From the NCBI GenBank assembly GCA_012800055.1, contig JAAZKA010000048.1, positions 1-44,864 on the forward strand: a stretch of 44,864 bases of DNA. The letters run 5' to 3'. Source of the DNA: Clostridiales bacterium. GTDB taxonomy: Bacteria; Bacillota; Clostridia; Oscillospirales; QAMX01. The notes under the pieces are model-generated. The model made no database searches. It was given only the letters and a program-made list of their open reading frames with translations, and was not told the origin of the DNA. Shown piece by piece: positions 39,122 to 44,864 of this stretch (within the stretch, counting starts at the first letter, position 1; each line of letters begins with the position of its first letter). Position numbers and translations under genes: made by a program.

Positions 39122-40186
39122 TCAGTCCTTTTTGAAGAAACCGAGGGCGTCGGTCTCATCAAACCAGCGTCCGCAGCCCTTCGCGAGCTTTGCCGGATAT
39201 GCCGCCGTACGGCGCATCAGCGTCGCGAGCAACACGTTGAAGTCACGATCGAAGCCGTCAACGCCGGGGGTAAGCCGTCCGGTCATATCGACCATGCCCG
39301 CGCGGGAGGCGGCGGTCACGCACTCGCGGACACAGTCGGCATCCGGCGAGATATCCGTATCGTCGTGGAGATACGACAGCGCCGCGCAGACGGCATACAC
39401 GCCCCAGTCGGAGACGGTCGCCGTGACGGTGACGTCGGAGCCGGACACCGCTGCAAGACCTCCGCCGCAGCCGCATACGCAGGTCTCGGCGCGGGGAATC
39501 CACTTTTTCAGGTAGGGCAGCAGCGTGCCCATGCCGATCTCGTTGCCGAGGTCGCCGATCGCGACGGACGGCACGCCTTTCTCACGCAGCAGGTTCCACA
39601 GGAGGTCGGACTTAGCCTCGAGCGCGGTGATGTTCTGTCCGGCGGCGTTGTGATATTCACCGACCTGATTGGCGCCGGGAGCCTCGGTGGAGATCATCGC
39701 GCACGGCAATTCTCCGGCAGCAATCTCCCGCGCCTGCATCTTCGCGCGCAGAGGATCCTTCGCGAACGTCACGACGGCGAGCGCGTAGGGCAGCGATTTC
39801 GCGGTCTCGATGCTGTCATACGCGTGCAGACCGACGATCGGCGCCATCGAGAACGCGGCGCTGACGCAGTCCTCCGGTACGATGAGCACCGGCACTGCGC
39901 CGTACGCCTGGACAAGCGCGCGGCACAGCTGCATCGCGCCGACGATGCCGTCGGTCTCGGGCTTCTTATGCGGCAGCAGTACGAACCCGGTGAACACATA
40001 CACCGGCTTGCCTTGCTTGACATGCAGGTCGAGCGTCTTCGCGGCCTTCATGCACACCGGCATTCCCGCAAGCTCTCTTGAAGCCGGGTAGAGGATTTTG
40101 CACACCCCGTACCCGCGCGGGTCGAGGTTCATCAGGTCGTCGAGACTCTGCCCGACGTTCAGGCATGTCAGTTCTTCCTGTGTCAT
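39122..40186 (-). CDS. DUF4392 / GLUCM-C (D-glutamate cyclase C-domain-like) protein
   Basis: LVQAYGAVPVLIVPEDCVSAAF...ALEAKSDLLWNLLREKGVPSVAIGDLGNEIGMGTLLPYLKKWIPRAETCVCGCGGGLAAVSGSDVTVTATVSDWGVYAVCAALSYL. True start ATG 40186 after GGAGG; the tracked upstream extension is spurious. Confidence 0.8.
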   Translation of the reverse strand: MTQEELTCLNVGQSLDDLMNLDPRGYGVCKILYPASRELAGMPVCMKAAKTLDLHVKQGKPVYVFTGFVLLPHKKPETDGIVGAMQLCRALVQAYGAVPVLIVPEDCVSAAFSMAPIVGLHAYDSIETAKSLPYALAVVTFAKDPLRAKMQAREIAAGELPCAMISTEAPGANQVGEYHNAAGQNITALEAKSDLLWNLLREKGVPSVAIGDLGNEIGMGTLLPYLKKWIPRAETCVCGCGGGLAAVSGSDVTVTATVSDWGVYAVCAALSYLHDDTDISPDADCVRECVTAASRAGMVDMTGRLTPGVDGFDRDFNVLLATLMRRTAAYPAKLAKGCGRWFDETDALGFFKKD

Positions 40187-40202
40187 CGTAAGACCTCCGC
40201 GT

Positions 40203-41042
40203 TTATACGCCGATGTACGCGTGGAACTCGCGCATAACCTCGTCCTGGATGGATTTAAAGAGCGCGGGAGCCTTGCCTCCGACGGGTTTGCCGTCGAGAA
40301 CATTGGCGCGGAGGCAGAACTTCGACGAGCTGGAGACGATGACCTCGTCGGCGTTGTAGAGGGTGTCGAGCGTAAAGGGGGTCTCGTCGACGGGGATGTT
40401 GAGGATCTTGCAGGCGCGGATGAGGCGGGAACGGGCGATGCCGGGGAGGATGAGGTGGTCAGTGGGCGCGGTATAGAAGACGCCGTCTTTGAGAATGGAG
40501 ACGTTGGAGTGGGCGCACTCGGTGACGCGGCCGCCGCGGTGGAGGACGGCTTCATCGCAGCCGGCTTCGTCGGCAGCCTGGGCGGCCATAACACTGGGGA
40601 TGAGGTTGAGCGTCTTGATGTTGCAGTGCAGGAAACGGGTGTCCTCGAGAGTGATCAGTTTGATGGGCTTACTGAGATCAGGCAGCGGCGCGGGCGTGAC
40701 GGTGATGTAGAGGTTCGGCTCGCAGTCGGGGAACAGATGGTTGCGCTTGGCGGTGCCGCGGGAGGCCTGCCAGTAGACAAACTTTTCGTCGGCGTCGACC
40801 TGCTTCACAAGGCTGTTGAGGATGTCCTTGAGCTCCTGCTTGGAGTAGGGCAGCTTGATCCTGAGGAGACCGGCGCTGTTGAAAAAACGGTCGACGTGAT
40901 CGTCGATGAGGTAGACGACGTTGTTTTTACAGCAGGTGGCGTCGTACACGCCGTCGCCGAAGTAAAGCGCGCGGTCGTTCATCGGGACGGTCATTTCCTC
41001 GATGAGTCCGGTGCGTCCGTTGTAGTAACCGATGTTACGCAT
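40203..41042 (-). CDS. D-amino-acid transaminase-like class IV PLP aminotransferase
   Basis: MRNIGYYNGRTGLIEEMTVPMNDRALYFGDGVYDATCCKNNVVYLIDDHVDRFFNSAGLLRIKLPYSKQELKDILN...VYWQASRGTAKRNHLFP...DTRFLHCNIKTLNLIPSVMAAQAADEAGCDEAVLHRGGRVTECAHSNVSILKDGVFYT; closely follows Bacillus Dat motif order. Confidence 0.88.
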   Translation of the reverse strand: MRNIGYYNGRTGLIEEMTVPMNDRALYFGDGVYDATCCKNNVVYLIDDHVDRFFNSAGLLRIKLPYSKQELKDILNSLVKQVDADEKFVYWQASRGTAKRNHLFPDCEPNLYITVTPAPLPDLSKPIKLITLEDTRFLHCNIKTLNLIPSVMAAQAADEAGCDEAVLHRGGRVTECAHSNVSILKDGVFYTAPTDHLILPGIARSRLIRACKILNIPVDETPFTLDTLYNADEVIVSSSSKFCLRANVLDGKPVGGKAPALFKSIQDEVMREFHAYIGV

Positions 41043-41101
41043 AAAAGCAACCCCCGTCAAAAGTCATGGTGATGTATTCAGGAAAAATCTCCTTATATAA
41101 C

Positions 41102-41130
41102 AGTATAGGACGTCTCTCCCAAAAACGCAA
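41102..41130 (-). promoter_or_regulatory. Promoter of D-amino-acid/5-oxoproline operon
   Basis: Reverse strand TTGCGT-17 nt-TATACT. Confidence 0.65.
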
Positions 41131-41151
41131 GTATTTTTGAAAGACGTCCTA
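41106..41151. promoter_or_regulatory. Perfect 10-bp inverted repeat TAGGACGTCT...AGACGTCCTA spanning the dat promoter (candidate operator pair)
   Basis: Arms 41106-41115 and 41142-41151; one abuts the -10, the other lies upstream of the -35. Confidence 0.6.
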
Positions 41152-41231
41152 ATATTTTCGGCGCGGGCATGGTAAAACCGCAATAATTACGGAACAGAAC
41201 GCCGTACTCCGTATGGATGGGTATATCCGTC

Positions 41232-41693
41232 CTATCGTTTTGTCACCGTGTCCGGTATGACGGCGGTATCGTTCTTGATGGTCTTGAGGACGAAGTGGGT
41301 CTTGGTAGCCTGGACGCCCTTCATGCTCTTGATGTTGCGGTGGATGCGTTCGAGACTGTCGGAGGAGTCGGTGTAGATTTTGAGCATGAAGTCAAACTCG
41401 CCGGTGAGGTAGTAGCAGTCGACAACAAACGGGTTCTCGCGAATCATATCGCAGAAGGCGTCGAAATACTTCGGATGCTCGAGGCTGACCTCCATGAGCG
41501 CGGTGAGGTCGAGGCCGAGCTGCTTCTGATCAAGCGTCACGGTGAAACCGCGGACGATGCCCTGCTCCTCCAGCCGGCGGATGCGCTCGATGACCGCCGA
41601 GGTCGACAGGTTTACCCGCTCGCTGATCGCCGATGCGCGCACGCGAGAGTTCTGCTTCAAAAGTCTTAATATATCCAGATCTATCTTGTCCAT
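41232..41693 (-). CDS. Lrp/AsnC family transcriptional regulator
   Basis: MDKIDLDILRLLKQNSRVRASAISERVNLSTSAVIERIRRLEEQGIVRGFTVTLDQKQLGLDLTALMEVSLE...VVDCYYLTGEFDFMLKIYTDSSDSLERIHRNIKSMKGVQATKTHFVL. Confidence 0.95.
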   Translation of the reverse strand: MDKIDLDILRLLKQNSRVRASAISERVNLSTSAVIERIRRLEEQGIVRGFTVTLDQKQLGLDLTALMEVSLEHPKYFDAFCDMIRENPFVVDCYYLTGEFDFMLKIYTDSSDSLERIHRNIKSMKGVQATKTHFVLKTIKNDTAVIPDTVTKR

Positions 41694-41728
41694 AAAAACT
41701 ACCTTCCGGGAAAGCATCATTAGGATAG

Positions 41729-41762
41729 CGGCTCCCCATCTCCTGGAGAGAACGGGGAGCCG
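41729..41762 (-). terminator. Nested hairpin between AIM24-family gene and lrp-like gene
   Basis: CGGCTCCCC-(A TCTCC T GGAGA GAAC)-GGGGAGCCG; no strong U-tract. Confidence 0.45.
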
Positions 41763-41777
41763 TGATACCGTGCGGTT

Positions 41778-42458
41778 TTACTTCTTATTCGGCATGAAGG
41801 AGATGATCCTGCTTGCGAAATCCGGCAGCGACAATGTTTGCAGCCAGACCCTTCCGGGTCCCGTCAGTGTTGTGAGGAACAGACCCTCGCCGCCGAACAA
41901 CACGTTCGCGAAGCCCTTGACCATCTCGACGGAGTAATTGACGTTTGACTCGAAGATCGCCACATTGCCTGTGTCGACGATCAGCTCCTCGCCGACGCCG
42001 AGGACTTTCTCGCAGGCGGTGCCGTCGATCTCGACGAACGCCAGCCCCTCTCCGGAGAGCTTCTGCAGGATGAAGCCCTCACCGCCGAAGAAACCGGCTC
42101 TCATTCCCTTCACGACGTACGCCGAGACGGTGACACCCGGCTGCGCGCAGAGGAATGCGTTCTTCTGGCAGATGTACTCTCGTCCGCCGGAGCAGTCAAG
42201 CGCGACGATGCTTCCCGGGAACCCGGAGGCGATGGTGATCTGCTGACCGGGCGCGGACGCGGTGTAGGTGGCCATAAAGAGCGACTCGCCGGAGAGCATT
42301 CTCCCCAACCCCTTCAACAGACCGCCCTTCATGTTGGTCTCCATCCGAATGCCGCGGGACATCCAGCTCATTCCGCCGGACTGCGTGTAGATGCTCTCCC
42401 CAGCGTCAAGCGTGATGGTTACTGCCGGGAGCGTGCCTCCGAAAATTTCGTACTTCAT
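41778..42458 (-). CDS. AIM24/TIGR00266 family protein
   Basis: MKYEIFGGTLPAVTITLDAGESIYTQSGGMSWMSRGIRMETNMKGGLLKGLGRMLSGESLFMATYTA...GGEGFILQKLSGEGLAFVEIDG...FGGEGLFLTTLTGPGRVWLQTL. Confidence 0.93.
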   Translation of the reverse strand: MKYEIFGGTLPAVTITLDAGESIYTQSGGMSWMSRGIRMETNMKGGLLKGLGRMLSGESLFMATYTASAPGQQITIASGFPGSIVALDCSGGREYICQKNAFLCAQPGVTVSAYVVKGMRAGFFGGEGFILQKLSGEGLAFVEIDGTACEKVLGVGEELIVDTGNVAIFESNVNYSVEMVKGFANVLFGGEGLFLTTLTGPGRVWLQTLSLPDFASRIISFMPNKK

Positions 42459-42499
42459 GAAACAGCCTCCTTAAAAATGTATTAACGAACCCCTTTTAT

Positions 42500-42528
42500 A
42501 TCATGCCATAAAACGCCTCAAATGTCAA
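42500..42528 (-). promoter_or_regulatory. Promoter of AIM24-family gene
   Basis: Reverse strand TTGACA-17 nt-CATGAT. Confidence 0.55.
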
Positions 42529-42608
42529 GGGATTTTCTTAGGGAATTTGGATTCCGGTATTTTTATCGATATTCTTTAGCAGGCGGAAAATCTTTTACAC
42601 TTCGCTTC

Positions 42609-42637
42609 TTGACAACATTGGATTCGTCGCATATAAT
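42609..42637 (+). promoter_or_regulatory. Consensus promoter of greA-lysS
   Basis: TTGACA-17 nt-TATAAT, exact consensus. Confidence 0.85.
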
Positions 42638-42721
42638 AAGGAGTCATAAGGTACGCCCGGCAGGTTTGCGTTTTACGTGCACTATCCGCGTATGATTCTT
42701 TTGAAAAAGCAGGTGTGTTTC

Positions 42722-43195
42722 ATGAAAAAGCAGGTTAAGTTCACCCAGACACATTTCGAGCAGCTCCAGCAGGAGCTTGAATATCTCAAGACCGTTCGCG
42801 AGAAAGAGGTTGCCGACCTCATCAAGGAAGCCCGTTCCTTCGGCGACCTCTCCGAGAACTCCGAATATGACGAGGCCAAAAACGAGCAGGGCAAACTCTT
42901 CTCCCGCATCACCGAGCTTGAGGTCATTCTCTCCAATTATACCATCATCAACGAGGAAGCATATACCACCGAGGTCGTCACTCACGGCTCCCGGGTCACT
43001 GTCCGCGACTTCGAGTTCAAGGAGGAGGAGACTTATACCCTAGTCGGCTCCCAGGAAGCCAATCCCGCCGAAGGTCTGGTCTCCGACGAATCTCCCTTCG
43101 GGAAGGCACTCATGCACAAGAAAGTCGGCGACATTGCCACGGTCGACGCACCCGACGGAAAGATTCAGTACGAAATTATGAACATCGAAAAATAA
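42722..43195 (+). CDS. greA: Transcription elongation factor GreA
   Basis: MKKQVKFTQTHFEQLQQELEYLKTVREKEVADLIKEARSFGDLSENSEYDEAKNEQGKLFSRITELE...ANPAEGLVSDESPFGKALMHKKVGDIATVDAPDG. Confidence 0.96.
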   Translation: MKKQVKFTQTHFEQLQQELEYLKTVREKEVADLIKEARSFGDLSENSEYDEAKNEQGKLFSRITELEVILSNYTIINEEAYTTEVVTHGSRVTVRDFEFKEEETYTLVGSQEANPAEGLVSDESPFGKALMHKKVGDIATVDAPDGKIQYEIMNIEK

Positions 43196-43243
43196 GCCCC
43201 GCATCCCATGTCCCACAATCCATCCGAAAGGTTTATGATACTG

Positions 43244-44749
43244 ATGAATAACGATATGCCCAATGCCCCGCAGTCCGAAACGCCCGAGGTTTCCCTCTCA
43301 GAAATTTTGCAGATTCGCCGCGACAAGCTTTCCGCGCTGCAGGAGGCCGGACACGATCCCTTCGAGCAGGTACGCTATGACCGTAAACACTATGCCGCCG
43401 ACATCCGCAGCGACTTCGATGCCTATGATGGGCAAGAAGTCTCCGTCGCCGGACGCCTGATGTCCAAGCGTGTCAAGGGCAAGGCGTCCTTCTGCGACCT
43501 GATGGATGCGAGCGGAAAAATTCAGCTCTATATCAAGCTCGACAACGTCGGCGAGGAGACCTATCTCGGCTTTAAGAAGTGGGATATCGGCGATATCTGC
43601 GGCGTGCGCGGTGAGGTTTTCAGGACTCGTATGGGGGAAATCTCCATCGCCGTCGATTCTCTGACGCTGCTTTCGAAGTCCCTGCAGCCGCTGCCGGAGA
43701 AGTACCACGGTCTGCGGGATACCGATCTGCGTTACCGTCAGCGCTACGTCGACCTGATTGTCAACCCCGATGTCCGTAAGACCTTCCGGACGCGCTCGGC
43801 AATCATCCGTGAGATACGTGCTTTCCTGGATGCACGCGGCTACCTCGAAGTCGAAACCCCCATCCTCAACACCATCCCCGGCGGTGCCAACGCCCGTCCC
43901 TTCATCACCCATCACAACACCCTCGACATCGACATGTACCTGCGCATCGCGACCGAACTGCACCTCAAGCGTCTGATCGTCGGCGGGTTTGACAAGGTCT
44001 ACGAGTTGGGCCGCATCTTCCGCAATGAGGGCATGGATTCCAAGCATAACCCCGAGTTTACCTCCATCGAGCTGTACGAGGCTTACACCGATTATCACGG
44101 CATGATGGAGATCACCGAGAGCATGATTACGACCGTCGCACAGAAGGTGCTCGGCACGCAGAAGATCATGATGCAGGGCCGTGAGATCGACCTCACCTCA
44201 CCGTGGAAGAAGCTGACGATGCTCGAAGCGGTGCGGGAGTTCGTCGGCGCGGACTTCGACAGCGTATCGGAGGATGCCGACGCGCGTGCGCTTGCGAAAG
44301 CCCGCGGCGTTGAGGTCAAGGACGGCGCGACCTGGGGCGAATGCCTGTACGCAGCGTTTGACCAGAAGGTCGAGGACAACCTCGTGCAGCCGACGTTCAT
44401 CCTGGACTACCCGGTGGAGGTCTCACCGCTGGCGAAACGGAAGCCGTCGGACAAGCGCATGACCGAGCGCTTTGAGTTCTTCTACAACGGCTGGGAGGGC
44501 GGCAACGCATTCTCCGAGCTGAACGACCCGATCGACCAGAGAGAGCGCTTTGAGCGTCAGGCGGCGCTGAGAGCGGCCGGGGACGAGGAGGCCAACATGG
44601 TCGACGATGATTACTGCAACGCACTCGAGTATGGCCTGCCTCCGACGGGCGGTTTGGGCATCGGCATCGACAGACTGGTGATGCTGCTGACCGACGCCGC
44701 GTCCATCCGCGACGTGCTGCTGTTCCCGACGATGAAGCCTCTGGACTGA
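43244..44749 (+). CDS. lysS: Lysyl-tRNA synthetase, class II
   Basis: [16 protein letters not shown]...[119 protein letters not shown]...[18 protein letters not shown]. Start could be 43208, 43235 or 43244. Confidence 0.96.
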   Translation: MNNDMPNAPQSETPEVSLSEILQIRRDKLSALQEAGHDPFEQVRYDRKHYAADIRSDFDAYDGQEVSVAGRLMSKRVKGKASFCDLMDASGKIQLYIKLDNVGEETYLGFKKWDIGDICGVRGEVFRTRMGEISIAVDSLTLLSKSLQPLPEKYHGLRDTDLRYRQRYVDLIVNPDVRKTFRTRSAIIREIRAFLDARGYLEVETPILNTIPGGANARPFITHHNTLDIDMYLRIATELHLKRLIVGGFDKVYELGRIFRNEGMDSKHNPEFTSIELYEAYTDYHGMMEITESMITTVAQKVLGTQKIMMQGREIDLTSPWKKLTMLEAVREFVGADFDSVSEDADARALAKARGVEVKDGATWGECLYAAFDQKVEDNLVQPTFILDYPVEVSPLAKRKPSDKRMTERFEFFYNGWEGGNAFSELNDPIDQRERFERQAALRAAGDEEANMVDDDYCNALEYGLPPTGGLGIGIDRLVMLLTDAASIRDVLLFPTMKPLD

Positions 44750-44774
44750 TGCCCTCGGGCGAAAGGATTTTAAT

Positions 44775-44864
44775 ATGTCGGATCAATCTTTCAAGAAAAA
44801 GCGCATGGGCCCCATTGCCTGGATCAAAACCTACGGCTACTACTATAAGGGTCTGCTGTGGATC
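44775..44864 (+). CDS. Unknown protein, 5' fragment (runs off right edge)
   Basis: GAAAGGA RBS then MSDQSFKKKRMGPIAWIKTYGYYYKGLLWI...; open to the window end. Confidence 0.55.
   Translation, partial: MSDQSFKKKRMGPIAWIKTYGYYYKGLLWI

Noticed and set aside
40187-40594. N-terminal extension of the DUF4392 ORF
   Set aside because: Low-complexity out-of-frame read of the dat-like gene; ATG 40186 has a good SD.
43298-44098. 266-aa minus-strand ORF
   Set aside because: Antisense to lysS with no family motif.

Overview
This is a high-GC window of about 45 kb, apparently chromosomal and Clostridia/Firmicutes-like. I found no rRNA, CRISPR array, transposase or integrase. Housekeeping content: ppdK (partial, 5' part only, runs off the left edge and is missing from the ORF track), tRNA-Cys, ackA, a DUF1934 gene with argS, an S41 protease, metA, rodA/ftsW, greA and lysS. 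Most intergenic gaps carry sigma-A-type promoters with 17-bp spacers and hairpin terminators. Most notable items: (1) a minus-strand gene set at 34832-41693 with an Lrp/AsnC regulator, D-amino-acid transaminase, DUF4392 (GLUCM-C/D-glutamate-cyclase-like), creatininase family, PxpB, PxpC, DUF1445/YcsI and PxpA. It looks like a D-glutamate/5-oxoproline salvage operon in which the two halves of eukaryotic D-glutamate cyclase are separate genes. Its promoter has a perfect 10-bp inverted repeat. (2) A translationally coupled serine-palmitoyltransferase-like alpha-oxoamine synthase and SDR pair, a candidate sphingoid-base pathway. (3) A CorA-like ORF with a large in-frame internal deletion but an intact promoter. 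(4) An orphan phage ArpU/DUF1492-like regulator. (5) A GDPD-DUF4838-GH2 catabolic operon. (6) A DeoR/oxidoreductase divergent pair with a candidate operator. All functional calls come from reading motifs in the translations; no database search was run.
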